The notes under the pieces: generated by a model
Database searches by the model: none
Told to the model about the DNA's origin: nothing
The model's input: the letters and a program-made list of their open reading frames with translations, nothing else
Shown: positions 24,837-33,485 of the stretch, piece by piece
Numbering within the stretch: the first letter of the stretch is position 1
Layout: each line of letters begins with the position of its first letter
Assembly: GCA_964584785.1 (NCBI GenBank)
Contig: CAZPBY010000002.1
Coordinates: 62,001 to 126,000, forward strand
Source: JAHFTY01 sp964584785
GTDB lineage: Bacteria > Acidobacteriota > Terriglobia > 20CM-2-55-15
Length of the DNA: 64,000 nucleotides
Direction: 5' to 3'
Position numbers and translations under genes: made by a program

Positions 24837-25745
24837 ATGCGCCGCATTCCGCTCTCGATCCGCGTTTCGATCGTTCTCGTCCTGTCGTCGAGCGTCGCTG
24901 CGTTCGCGGCGCCGCGGCTCTCGCGGGAGCTTGCAAAGAAGCGCATCTCGCACCTCGTGGATTCGAACCTCCCTTTGGACGCAATCGAAATCCGTCGATT
25001 GACTCCGCAGGGTGATTCAGAAACCGTCGCCGAAACCACAGTCACTCTCGCGTTTCAATTCGCGAAGAACGACAAGGGATTCTGGACGGTGGAGGCCGTC
25101 CGGCTTGGCGACCTGGACTGGCTCAATATGACGGAGCTGCTCGCCGCGATCTATCACGGCAATCCGCCAGTCATGGTTACGTCGTCGACACCTGTTTCCG
25201 CGACGTCGCTCACACCTGCGGACAAGTTCCACACGAACCCCAGCGACTTTGAAAAACAACGGCGCGCCATGGTGGAGCTTGGCGCGTCGCCGTTGATTCC
25301 GGATGCGATCGAAATCCGGCGCGTGATTGCGCAGAGTGGAACCCGCGCCATTGTGGAGTCCACCGTCACGATGGGTTTCAGGTTCCGACGGCAGGCTAAA
25401 GACTGGATTGTTGCGGCCGCCCGCCTCGGCGACCATGAATGGGTGGAAACGAAAGACGTGCTCGCGACACTGAACGAAGGCCGCCGCCGCGATACGGTCG
25501 CCAGGATGGAAAAACTGGCGAAGGCGATTGACGATTATCGCATCAAGAATGGCGCCCCGCCTGCGGCACGGGACATCGTGGAACTTAACGACATTTTGCA
25601 CCCGACCTACATCAGCGAGCTCGTTCGAGTCGACGGCTGGGGCCAACCGATCGAGTATGGAGCCACTGGACCGGCGTTCCGGCTGACCTCCAAAGGTCCC
25701 GATGGCCGCTGGGGAACCCCCGACGACGTGATCGTTCAACATTAA
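24837..25745 (+). CDS. Exported protein of unknown function with a pseudopilin-like C-terminus
   Basis: 302 residues from ATG at 24837; signal peptide RRIPLSIRVSIVLVLSSSVAAFA. The middle holds two related ~75-residue segments (DAIEIRRLTPQGDSETVAETTVT... and DAIEIRRVIAQSGTRAIVESTVT..., each ending near RLGDLDW / RLGDHEW), an internal duplication. The C-terminal ~70 residues (AKAIDDYRIKNGAPPAARDI ... GPDGRWGTPDDVIV) look like the C-terminal part of GspG-type pseudopilins with the calcium-site GPDGRxGTxDD motif, but the N-terminal pilin helix is absent. Function not known. Shares a divergent promoter region with moaD. Confidence 0.75.
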   Translation: MRRIPLSIRVSIVLVLSSSVAAFAAPRLSRELAKKRISHLVDSNLPLDAIEIRRLTPQGDSETVAETTVTLAFQFAKNDKGFWTVEAVRLGDLDWLNMTELLAAIYHGNPPVMVTSSTPVSATSLTPADKFHTNPSDFEKQRRAMVELGASPLIPDAIEIRRVIAQSGTRAIVESTVTMGFRFRRQAKDWIVAAARLGDHEWVETKDVLATLNEGRRRDTVARMEKLAKAIDDYRIKNGAPPAARDIVELNDILHPTYISELVRVDGWGQPIEYGATGPAFRLTSKGPDGRWGTPDDVIVQH

Positions 25746-25761
25746 CCGAACGGAGGCCCAT

Positions 25762-26694
25762 ATGAGAATCAGCGCAATCGCATTGGTCGCGCTTCTCCTT
25801 GTTCCCGTCGTTTTGTCCGCCCAGGCGACAAATCCGTTGTGGCACGAAGAGAAGACGAAAAACTACCTGCCGCACATGTCCTGGCCGGAGGTGCAGGATC
25901 TGCTGACGCGAACGGATATGGTCGTGATTCCAATCGCATCGCTCGAACAACACGCGCTTCATCTTCCGATCGGCACAGACTTTCTCAATGGGCTGGAACG
26001 CGCGAAGTTGATTGCGCAGAAAACCGACGTGCTTGTTGCGCCGATCTTGATGCCGGGCAACTCGCCCTATCATATGGGCTTCCCCGGAACCATCACGCTG
26101 AAGGCGGAAACGATTCAACAGGTGTACTTCGAAGCGGCCCAAAGCCTGATCCAGCACGGCTTCAAACGGTTTCTACTGTTGAACAGCCACGGTGGAAACC
26201 AATACATCACGAAGTACATTGCGGATCGGATTAATCAGGAAACCGAAGGTATCGCCGTGGAGCTGGGCGAAGCCGCACAGCCCTTCCTGACGCGAGCGCC
26301 ACGCGGATCGGCGCCGGCCACGGCGACGCCGGTTTTCGATCGTCATGCCGGAGTCGGCGAAACGTCGACGTCGTTATACATGTTCCCGAACCTCGTGAAC
26401 ATGCAGAACGCGCAGACTGCAAAACTCACGCTGCCGGAACATATGCAAAAGATGCTGCCCCAGGTCGCGGCCGGCGATCCAACGGCGTCGCTCGTGTTTC
26501 TTGCCGAGGGGTTGAAGCCGCTCGAAACCGGCAAACACACGTCGACACGCGAAATGACGAATACCGGAACCTGGGGAGTTCGGGAGATCACTCAGGCAAC
26601 CGCAGAACAGGGCCGGCGCGAGACGGAAGACTTTGTGAACGCCGCCGTCAAGTTTATCGAGAGATGGAAAGAGCTCCGGCCGCTGAAGAAGTAG
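25762..26694 (+). CDS. Secreted creatininase-family amidohydrolase
   Basis: 310 residues with a signal peptide (MRISAIALVALLLVPVVLSA). The creatininase fold is shown by VVIPIASLEQHALHLPIGTD (metal ligands Glu, His, Asp), PYHMGFPGTITL, LLLNSHGGN and DRHAGVGETSTSLYM. Family members hydrolyse cyclic amides such as creatinine or mycofactocin peptides; the substrate here is unknown. GGAGG precedes the ATG by five bases. It starts 16 bp after the preceding exported protein's stop and may be co-transcribed with it. Confidence 0.88.
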   Translation: MRISAIALVALLLVPVVLSAQATNPLWHEEKTKNYLPHMSWPEVQDLLTRTDMVVIPIASLEQHALHLPIGTDFLNGLERAKLIAQKTDVLVAPILMPGNSPYHMGFPGTITLKAETIQQVYFEAAQSLIQHGFKRFLLLNSHGGNQYITKYIADRINQETEGIAVELGEAAQPFLTRAPRGSAPATATPVFDRHAGVGETSTSLYMFPNLVNMQNAQTAKLTLPEHMQKMLPQVAAGDPTASLVFLAEGLKPLETGKHTSTREMTNTGTWGVREITQATAEQGRRETEDFVNAAVKFIERWKELRPLKK

Positions 26695-26748
26695 GCCACT
26701 CCCGCATCCGTCGTGGCTTTCAGGCGTCCGAGGACCGACCGTCGAGCG

Positions 26749-26757
26749 TGCTATAAT
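26749..26757 (+). promoter_or_regulatory. Extended -10 promoter for ribA, leaderless
   Basis: TGCTATAAT at 26749-26757 is a perfect extended -10 element, 7 nt before the ribA ATG at 26765. No good -35 is visible, as is common with extended -10 promoters, and no Shine-Dalgarno sequence fits before the ATG. The transcript would begin at the start codon. Confidence 0.65.
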
Positions 26758-26764
26758 TTTGCGC

Positions 26765-27358
26765 ATGAAAGCCACAAAAGTCGCCGAGGCCGGGCTACCG
26801 ACGAAGTTCGGCGACTTCCGGATCTTCGGATTCGAATCTGCCGACAAGACCGAGAACGCCCTGGCGCTCGTCATCGGAACACCGTCGAATTCTGAAACGC
26901 CTCTCGTCCGAATTCACTCGCAGTGCATGACCGGAGATGTTTTCGGATCTGCGCGCTGTGACTGTGGCGATCAGTTGCATTTCGCGATGAAAGCCATCGA
27001 ACAGAGCGGCTGCGGGATCCTGATCTATCAACTCCAGGAAGGACGCGGAATCGGCCTGATGAATAAACTGCTCGCCTACGAACTTCAGGACGAAGGACAC
27101 GACACCGTGGAAGCCAATCACCATTTGGGTTTCGAGGCGGATCATCGAAATTACGAACTGTGCGCTGCGATCCTCCACCATTTCGGCGTGACCCGTGTGC
27201 GGTTGATGTCGAACAATCCGCGAAAATTCGAGGGTCTCGAGGCCGCAGGAATACATGTCGCCGAACGCGTGCCGATCGAGATGACGCCTTCCACGAATAC
27301 GGAAAACTATCTGCGGACGAAGAAAGCCAAACTTGGGCACCTGCTGTCCAAGGTTTAG
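26765..27358 (+). CDS. ribA: GTP cyclohydrolase II
   Basis: 197-residue stand-alone RibA, first step of riboflavin synthesis (GTP to diaminopyrimidine phosphate, formate and PPi). The zinc site CMTGDVFGSARCDC is intact; LHFAMKAIEQSGCGILIYQLQEGRGIGLMNKL holds the substrate and catalytic residues; LGFEADHRNYELCAAIL, VRLMSNNPRKFEGL and GIHVAERVPIE are family-typical. Most bacteria have a RibBA fusion; here the RibB domain is absent. It is monocistronic with its own promoter and is followed by a palindromic element. No FMN riboswitch is visible upstream. Confidence 0.95.
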   Translation: MKATKVAEAGLPTKFGDFRIFGFESADKTENALALVIGTPSNSETPLVRIHSQCMTGDVFGSARCDCGDQLHFAMKAIEQSGCGILIYQLQEGRGIGLMNKLLAYELQDEGHDTVEANHHLGFEADHRNYELCAAILHHFGVTRVRLMSNNPRKFEGLEAAGIHVAERVPIEMTPSTNTENYLRTKKAKLGHLLSKV

Positions 27359-27390
27359 CCAGCTCGATTGATCAGCGATTCGTTTGACTA

Positions 27391-27575
27391 AGTGCACTGT
27401 AACAGTGAACCTGATAGCGCCGGTGGTAGGCGCCGGCTTCAGCCGGCGCGTGCGCGAAGCGCAGGGTATTTGACGGATTCCTGACGTGACATCAAACACC
27501 CTGCGCCTATCGGCGCACGCGCCGGCTGAAGCCGACGCCTACAACGACTACCGGTTCATTTTGTTACAGTGCACT
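27391..27575. repeat. MITE/REPIN-like element, family B copy 2, with 14-bp terminal inverted repeats
   Basis: 185-bp element bounded by AGTGCACTGTAACA at 27391-27404 and its exact complement at 27562-27575. Inside are the 24-bp arms 27426-27449 and 27519-27542 (one mismatch) and the GCGCAGGGTATTTGA inner arms. The whole is the reverse orientation of the element at 20485-20628, with a different central loop. The right terminal repeat overlaps the last codons and stop of the amidohydrolase gene. No transposase is encoded. Confidence 0.92.
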
Positions 27576-28880
27576 ACAGCACAGCTTGCGCGCGATCGCC
27601 TTTGCATCCTCGACAAGTTCCGTGGCTTTGATGTCGACAGCACGACCCCCGACGTACGTAGCGCGAACGTTCTTTCGACAGGCCGAATACACCATCGATT
27701 GCACGGGATCATAAATCGGCTGCAGGGCGGGATCGTTCAGATCCACCACGACGAAGTCGGCACGCTTCCCGGCTTCCAAACTTCCAAGATGGTGCGCCAG
27801 GCCAAGGCATTCGGCTCCACCGAGTGTCGCGATACGAAAGACCGAGTGGGCGTCGATTGCATCGAACCTGCCGGTCCGGGCGCGCTGCATAAACACGGCT
27901 TCCCGCATTTCCTCGAACATGTCGACGACGTTATTGCTCGCAACACTGTCCGTGCCGAGGCTCATTCGCACGCCGGCGTCTCGCATTTCGACGACACGTG
28001 CGATGCCGTGGCCAAGCTTCGCATTCGACTTCGGACAATGCACCACAGCGGCGCCCGTTCGCCGCAGGACGTCGATATCCGAATCCTCGGTTCGAATGAC
28101 ATGAATGAGCAGCGTGTCGCGATCCAACACGCCGCAGCGGCCCAGATGCGCTACAGGACTGCACCCGGCGGCCTCAACCTCGAACTGGCGTTCTCGATTC
28201 CGTTCAGCGAAGGGTCCCTGTCCTATTCGCACGTACAGCTCTTCGTCGTTGGACTCCGCGATGTGGACGGTGACGGGCAGCCCTTCCGACCGCGCGTATT
28301 GCTTGACGGTTCGGAACAATCGAGGCGACACCGTAAACGGTGCGTGCGGCGACACACCGAGCCGCTGTGTCTCGGACTGCAGAGGACTCATCGCGTCGAT
28401 TTTTAGCCGCAGTCCTTTCAGCGATTCTTCAACATGAAGATCGGCCGGACCGAACAGCTCTTGATACGCGACTCCCTGCAAGCCGTACTCCTGCATCGCC
28501 TGCCATGACGTCCCCGTATCCATCACTTCACCCACGCAAGTCACGCCGGCCGCCAGCGACTCCACGACACCAAGACGCGAGGACAACAACATTTCGTCGC
28601 GCGTGAGCCGCTGTTCCTTCGTGAGCGTCACCGTGCGAATCCAGGTGAAGAAGTCGATATCCTCAAGAAAACCACGCAGGATCGTGAGCTCCAGGTGGCT
28701 ATGAGCATTCACGAAACCGGGGATGACGGCGCAACCCTCAAACCGGACACGTTCGCCAGCCGCAGGAGCCGCGGATATTGGACCGACGGCCGTGATCCGG
28801 CCGCTATCGACAGCGATAAATGCGTCGGGAATCGGAGCCGAGGATGCGGGACACACCCAATCGGCTTCGAAGATCTTCAT
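27564..28880 (-). CDS. Metal-dependent amidohydrolase (SsnA/Trz/aminofutalosine-deaminase group)
   Basis: 438-residue TIM-barrel hydrolase. Metal ligands are present: NAHSHLE (near residue 60), SPHAPFTV, TVHIAES, LLIHVIRTE and GTDSVASNN. The N-terminal beta-sandwich FEADWVCPASSAPI and the C-terminal GSLEAGKRADFVVVDLND complete the fold. Related enzymes deaminate purine or pyrimidine derivatives such as aminofutalosine or S-adenosylhomocysteine; the substrate is not readable. It starts four bases inside the preceding MenC-like gene. Its last residues (SAL) and stop codon lie in the terminal repeat of the element at 27391-27575, so the natural end may be lost. Confidence 0.85.
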   Translation of the reverse strand: MKIFEADWVCPASSAPIPDAFIAVDSGRITAVGPISAAPAAGERVRFEGCAVIPGFVNAHSHLELTILRGFLEDIDFFTWIRTVTLTKEQRLTRDEMLLSSRLGVVESLAAGVTCVGEVMDTGTSWQAMQEYGLQGVAYQELFGPADLHVEESLKGLRLKIDAMSPLQSETQRLGVSPHAPFTVSPRLFRTVKQYARSEGLPVTVHIAESNDEELYVRIGQGPFAERNRERQFEVEAAGCSPVAHLGRCGVLDRDTLLIHVIRTEDSDIDVLRRTGAAVVHCPKSNAKLGHGIARVVEMRDAGVRMSLGTDSVASNNVVDMFEEMREAVFMQRARTGRFDAIDAHSVFRIATLGGAECLGLAHHLGSLEAGKRADFVVVDLNDPALQPIYDPVQSMVYSACRKNVRATYVGGRAVDIKATELVEDAKAIARKLCCSAL

Positions 28881-29989
28881 GCGGTGAAAACCTGCGAGCG
28901 AACACTGATTCGCTTGATGAGGTCTTCTTTAACGCTGTAGCCGATGCCCGGCTGGTCGCGTTGGGTAATTTGTCCTTCGGGCGACACGACGACAGCCGGG
29001 TCGACAATGTCTTCCGTCCAGTATCGCTTGCTGGCCGACACATCGCCCGGCAACGAAAAGTTATCAAGGCTGGAAAGCGCGACGTTGTGGGCTCGGCCGA
29101 TCCCCGATTCGAGCATTCCACCGCACCACACCGGAATGCCGTTGTCGCGGCAAATGTCGTGGATCGCGCGGACTTCGCGATGGCCTCCGACTCGACCCAG
29201 CTTGATATTGATGATGCGGCAGGCGCCGATCTGGATTGCCTTTCGCGCATCTTCCGCCGAATGAATCGACTCGTCCAGGCAAATGGGCGTGCCGATGTGC
29301 TTCTGCAGTTCCGCGTGATCGATCATGTCTTCGTAGTGGAGCGGCTGCTCGAACATCATCACGTTGTAATTGTCCATTTTCTTGAACAGCTCGATATCGG
29401 CCAGCGTGTAGGCGGAGTTCGCATCGCCCATCAGCAGAATCTTCGGGAACGCTTCGCGCACCTGCCGAATGACATCCACGTCCCAGCCGGGCTTGATTTT
29501 GATCTTGATGCGCCGGTAACCCGCTTTCACTTCCGTATCGATTTTCGCAAGAAGCTTGTCGATGCTGGGCTGGATTCCGATCGACACTCCACAGTCGATT
29601 CTTTCACGCGATCCACGGAGAAACTTCCATAGCGGCCTGTTCGCCGTTTTCGCTTCCAGATCCCACAGCGCGGTCTCCAATCCCGCCTTGGCCATGTTGT
29701 GTCCGCGTATGCCGCGAACGATGGCCGGATAATCGCGCACAGTCGTTTCGATTTGGCGGCCGATGGCGGACGGAATGATGAAATCGCGAAGGACGTGCCA
29801 CGCGGTTTCGCTGGTTTCGTGACTGTAAAAGGGACCCTCGCCGGCCGTAACCTCACCGTATCCGACTCGTTCGCCGTCGGTCACTGTAATGACGACGATG
29901 CGACGCTCTTGAGTGACGCCGAAGCTCGTTTCGAACGGGTGAAGCAGCTGCATGCGCAGCTCGCGCATTTCAATCCGCTTAATAAACAT
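28877..29989 (-). CDS. menC: Enolase-superfamily enzyme: o-succinylbenzoate synthase / N-acylamino acid racemase
   Basis: 370 residues from ATG at 29989, which overlaps the upstream gene by 11 bases. N-terminal capping domain (IKRIEMRELRMQLLHPFETSFG), then the barrel with catalytic lysines in YRRIKIKIKPGWD, metal ligands in LLMGDANSAY, MFEQPLHYEDM and CLDESIHSAEDA, and KLGRVGG. This is the MenC/NAAAR subgroup, whose members make o-succinylbenzoate for menaquinone or racemise N-acylated amino acids. The neighbouring COG3375-type acetyltransferase favours the racemase activity; no other men gene is in view. Confidence 0.85.
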   Translation of the reverse strand: MFIKRIEMRELRMQLLHPFETSFGVTQERRIVVITVTDGERVGYGEVTAGEGPFYSHETSETAWHVLRDFIIPSAIGRQIETTVRDYPAIVRGIRGHNMAKAGLETALWDLEAKTANRPLWKFLRGSRERIDCGVSIGIQPSIDKLLAKIDTEVKAGYRRIKIKIKPGWDVDVIRQVREAFPKILLMGDANSAYTLADIELFKKMDNYNVMMFEQPLHYEDMIDHAELQKHIGTPICLDESIHSAEDARKAIQIGACRIINIKLGRVGGHREVRAIHDICRDNGIPVWCGGMLESGIGRAHNVALSSLDNFSLPGDVSASKRYWTEDIVDPAVVVSPEGQITQRDQPGIGYSVKEDLIKRISVRSQVFTA

Positions 29990-30686
29990 TGAGGGCGCCT
30001 TTCGTAAATAGGTACTGGCTCCATTCGTCGTCACGCTGGAAGTCGGCGACGAAGTAGTCGTCCTGGATGTTTTTCAAAAACTGTTCACGAACGCGCATCT
30101 GGACATCGCGTGCGGATTCGATGCTTTGTTTCTTCAGCGATTGGAGATCTGCGGGAATGACGACGCGACGGACGTCGCCTTCAACTTGCACGCGCGGTCT
30201 GTCGATCCACCACTCGGCAATAGCGCGATCGCTGTCGAGACCGCGCTGCAGCGCGCCTGACGTCTCGCCATAAACATTCGGATAGTACCGGCGCACGATG
30301 ACTCCAAGCTTGACGATATTGAAGTACGCATTCTTCGATTCGAGCGGATCGAACGTCCATTCGATGCGGTATATTCCCCGCTCTCGCGCGGCGTCGCGTT
30401 GCGCAAGCTTCAGCTGCGAGCCTACACCCGAATTCCAGTAAGACCTGTCTACGGCCAGCATGTGCGAATGCCAATACGGCATGGCGTTCCGGATACCGGG
30501 CATCGCGTTAAGGAACCCAACGAGCTTGTCGCCGTCAAACGCGCCCAGGACGAGGCCGCCGATATGATTCAACACGACCATGACGCGGCGGGGCAGAAGA
30601 TCGACGTCCGCCCAGCCGAACGTTTCGCGTTGCAGTTCGAGACAGCGTTGGAGTTCGTCGAGTTTCGTGATGGGACGTATGATCAT
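29979..30686 (-). CDS. GNAT-superfamily acetyltransferase (COG3375 type)
   Basis: 235 residues. The GNAT core is visible as LVGFLNAMPGIRNAMPYWHSHMLAV followed by the acetyl-CoA loop RSYWNSGVGSQLKLAQRDAA and IEWTFDPLESKNAYFNIVKLG. The long tail VRRYYPNVYGETSGALQRGLDSDR is typical of the COG3375 subgroup, often found beside N-acylamino acid racemases. Overlaps mazG by four bases upstream and the MenC-like gene by 11 bases downstream, so the three are co-translated. Probably acylates an amino acid or related amine; inference from context. Confidence 0.82.
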   Translation of the reverse strand: MIIRPITKLDELQRCLELQRETFGWADVDLLPRRVMVVLNHIGGLVLGAFDGDKLVGFLNAMPGIRNAMPYWHSHMLAVDRSYWNSGVGSQLKLAQRDAARERGIYRIEWTFDPLESKNAYFNIVKLGVIVRRYYPNVYGETSGALQRGLDSDRAIAEWWIDRPRVQVEGDVRRVVIPADLQSLKKQSIESARDVQMRVREQFLKNIQDDYFVADFQRDDEWSQYLFTKGALNVY

Positions 30687-31510
30687 GCAACCGTTTCCGA
30701 TTTTGCCCGCTGCCAGAGCGTTTCCATTTCGTCGAGGCCGACCTGATCGAGCGTTTTACCTTCGCGAGCAAGCGCCGATTCCATGAATTGAAAACGCGAT
30801 TTGAATTTCCTGTTGGCGCGCTTTAGCGCCGATTCCGAATCGATCTTCAGATAACGCGCAATGTTAACCATGACGAAAAGCAGATCGCCGATTTCGTCTT
30901 CGAGACGATCCTGCCGGGGACCATTCGTTTCCCCGGCGATGACGTCTTTCAGCTCGCGCAGTTCCTCCTGAAGTTTGTCGAAAATGCCTTCGATGTCCGG
31001 CCAGTCGAAACCTACGCGCGCCGCGCGCGACGAAATCTGATGCGCCTCGTGAATTGCGGGGAGCTTGCTCGGAATGCCTTCCAACAGCGAGCGTTGCTCG
31101 GGTGTGCGCTTGTTCAACTTTTCCGCTTTCTCGCGAGCCTTAATGGCCTCCCAGTTTTTGATCACCTGTTCGGACGATCCGGCGGATTCGGTCCCGAACA
31201 CATGAGGATGACGGCGCACCAGCTTGTCGCAAATTTTCGTGATCACGGTGTTGATGTCGAATGTTCCTGCCTCCTTTCCGAGCTGCGCCTGAAACACGAT
31301 ATGTAAAAGCAGGTCTCCAAGCTCCTCGGATACACCGTCGAAGTCGTGGTTGTCGATCGCTTCGAGAACCTCGTACACCTCTTCGACCAGCATGGGCTTG
31401 AGTGTGTTGAAATCCTGCTCCTTGTCCCATGGGCAGCCGTTCGGACCTCGAAGCGTTGCCATGATGTCGACCAGTTTTTCGAAAAGCTTGCCGGCGGAAT
31501 CATCGTCCAT
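30683..31510 (-). CDS. mazG: MazG nucleoside triphosphate pyrophosphohydrolase
   Basis: 275 residues from ATG at 31510 (MDDDSAGKLFEKLVDIMATL). Two MazG domains: the first with GCPWDKEQDFNTLKPMLVEEVYEVLEAI and EELGDLLLHIVFQ; the second with EELRELKDVIAG and EDEIGDLLFVMVNIARYL, where the EExxE...ExxD metal ligands are complete. It removes aberrant or excess NTPs. TATAAT overlaps the metG stop codon 6 nt before this ATG and may provide an internal promoter. It lies between metG and the acetyltransferase gene. Confidence 0.93.
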   Translation of the reverse strand: MDDDSAGKLFEKLVDIMATLRGPNGCPWDKEQDFNTLKPMLVEEVYEVLEAIDNHDFDGVSEELGDLLLHIVFQAQLGKEAGTFDINTVITKICDKLVRRHPHVFGTESAGSSEQVIKNWEAIKAREKAEKLNKRTPEQRSLLEGIPSKLPAIHEAHQISSRAARVGFDWPDIEGIFDKLQEELRELKDVIAGETNGPRQDRLEDEIGDLLFVMVNIARYLKIDSESALKRANRKFKSRFQFMESALAREGKTLDQVGLDEMETLWQRAKSETVA

Positions 31511-31517
31511 GGTGCGA

Positions 31518-33230
31518 TTATAGCTGCAGTTTTTCAAAGAGCGGCCTGGGCTCGCGGACGACGGCACCCACCGGCAGTTTCGCTGGCTGCCATTGTGAAA
31601 CACTGTTGTAGTTACCTGTCAGCACCCGACGGCTGTCCCCATCCGGACTTTTCGCCTCTTCGATAACCGGTTGGGGCGAGAGCGTCACCTCATATCCGAG
31701 CAACTCATGCAGTTGCTGGCTCGTGAACGGAAGGAACGGGCAAAACAGGATCTTCAAATTGTCGATCAGCTGCAGTCCTGTGTAGATCACTGTCTGCGCT
31801 CGTCCCCGATCCGTTTTCACCAGCTTCCATGGCTCGTTTACCGAAATGTACTGATTCACGCGATGTGCGAGTCCCATCGTCTCCTGCAGTGCGGACTTGA
31901 GTTGCACGCCCTGAATCAGCGCTCCGATTCGATCGAATGCGGACTCGCCTGCGGTAATAAGGTCACGATCCGTATCCGTGAAGGCTCCGGGTTGCGGAAC
32001 CCTTCCAAACTCCCGATATGCAATGTGAAGAACGCGGTGAACGAGATTTCCCCAGGTCGCGACAAGCTCATCATTGTTGCGGCGAACGAAGTCGTTCCAG
32101 TACCACCCGCTGTCACGACCTTCCGGCGCCGTCGCTGAAAGGTAATAGCGAATCGCGTCGGGAGCATAACGGTTTTCAAGATCTGCCGACCAAAGAGCAT
32201 GATTGCGGCTCGTGCTCATCTTCTCACCTTCGAGGTTGTAGAACTCATTTGCTGGAATGTCGTGAGGCAGCGCAAGTCCCCTGTAGCCGATCAGCATTGC
32301 CGGCCAGATGATCGAATGAAAGGGAATGTTGTCTTTACCGATGAAGTAGTAACTGCGTGCGTCGGGGTTCTGCCACCACTCACGCCATCGTTCAGGCGCG
32401 CCAGTCCGAACGGCCCACTCGATTGAAGCCGAGTAATACCCGATCACCGCATCAAACCACACGTAGATTCGCTTGTCTTTAAAACCGTCGCCATCGACAG
32501 GTACCGGAACTCCCCACTCGAGGTCGCGAGTGATGGCGCGGCCGCGCAAACCTTCACGCAACCAGTTCAACGTGAATTGCAGCGTGTTGGCCCGCCAGTA
32601 ACTTCGGTTCTTCGAATCGAGCCACTCGCGCAACCGGGGCTCCAGTTTGTCCAGCGCCAGCACAAAATGTTCGGTCGTTCTGAAAGTGATAGGGCCGCCA
32701 TCCAGCGTGGATCTGGGCGCGCCGAGGTCGGATGGCTCGTGGAGTTTGCCGCAGTTCTCACATTGATCACCACGGGCTCTGGCAAAGCCGCAGTTCGGGC
32801 ACACACCTTCGATGAATCGGTCAGGAAGAAAGCGCGCGAGCGATTCGGAATAGGCTCCCAGCGCGCTGGCTTTGTGCAGATAACCTTCGTCGAGCAGTTT
32901 TAGAAAAAACGCCTGAGTGATCGCGTAATGATTCTCCGTGTACGTCTGCGTGAACAGATCGAAGCTGATTCCCAATGCGGAAAACGTTTCGATGAATGAA
33001 CCGTGGTACCGGCGAATGACGTCCAGCGGCGTGACGCCTTCCCGGGCGGATTGCAAAGTGATCGGCGTTCCGTGGCAATCGGCACCGGACACCATCAATA
33101 CGTCATTGCCTCGAAGCCGGTGGTAGCGCGCAAAAATGTCCGCGGGCAGGTAAGCGCCCGCAATATGCCCCACGTGCAATGGACCGTTCGCATAGGGCCA
33201 TGCGACGCCCACAAGGATTTTGTCGGCCAT
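31518..33230 (-). CDS. metG: Methionyl-tRNA synthetase
   Basis: 570-residue class I synthetase. Signature PYANGPLHVGHIAGAYLPAD near the N-terminus; the zinc-binding knuckle GVCPNCGFARARGDQCENCG (residues ~142-161); the second signature EKMSTSRN (KMSKS with Thr); then the anticodon-binding helical domain. The C-terminal tRNA-binding EMAP-like domain is absent, as in many bacteria. GAGG precedes the ATG. First gene of the five-gene minus-strand operon. Confidence 0.95.
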   Translation of the reverse strand: MADKILVGVAWPYANGPLHVGHIAGAYLPADIFARYHRLRGNDVLMVSGADCHGTPITLQSAREGVTPLDVIRRYHGSFIETFSALGISFDLFTQTYTENHYAITQAFFLKLLDEGYLHKASALGAYSESLARFLPDRFIEGVCPNCGFARARGDQCENCGKLHEPSDLGAPRSTLDGGPITFRTTEHFVLALDKLEPRLREWLDSKNRSYWRANTLQFTLNWLREGLRGRAITRDLEWGVPVPVDGDGFKDKRIYVWFDAVIGYYSASIEWAVRTGAPERWREWWQNPDARSYYFIGKDNIPFHSIIWPAMLIGYRGLALPHDIPANEFYNLEGEKMSTSRNHALWSADLENRYAPDAIRYYLSATAPEGRDSGWYWNDFVRRNNDELVATWGNLVHRVLHIAYREFGRVPQPGAFTDTDRDLITAGESAFDRIGALIQGVQLKSALQETMGLAHRVNQYISVNEPWKLVKTDRGRAQTVIYTGLQLIDNLKILFCPFLPFTSQQLHELLGYEVTLSPQPVIEEAKSPDGDSRRVLTGNYNSVSQWQPAKLPVGAVVREPRPLFEKLQL

Positions 33231-33392
33231 GAACTAACCTCACGAATGAAACGATGAATGGGTTTAAAAGAGACTCGCTCGGAGAACTAGTATGTCGGCG
33301 GCGGGCCCGCCATCAGCAGGTAACGGATTGGACGCTGACGTTTCATCTTCACGTTCATCATACCACTCGACGCAATTCAAACCGCTTTTCCA

Positions 33393-33465
33393 AAGCCCGT
33401 CGCTGCGCTCCGGGTTCTGTCGGTTTTGCCGCAATGTGCAGAACCCAGAGCGCAGCGACGGGCTT
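33393..33465. repeat. Palindromic element, family A copy 2 (27-bp arms)
   Basis: Arms 33393-33419 and 33439-33465 are inverted copies with one mismatch and match the arms at 14931-15022. The 319-bp gap between metG and the interrupted Tat-protein gene (33231-33549) contains this element and, downstream, the family-B scrap at 33486-33549; nothing else is recognisable there. Confidence 0.9.
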
Positions 33466-33485
33466 CGTGGAACCATCTTTCAAAT

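Noticed and set aside
26695..26764. FMN riboswitch upstream of ribA
   Set aside because: The gap is only 70 bp, holds an extended -10 seven bases from the ATG and shows no RFN-box elements.
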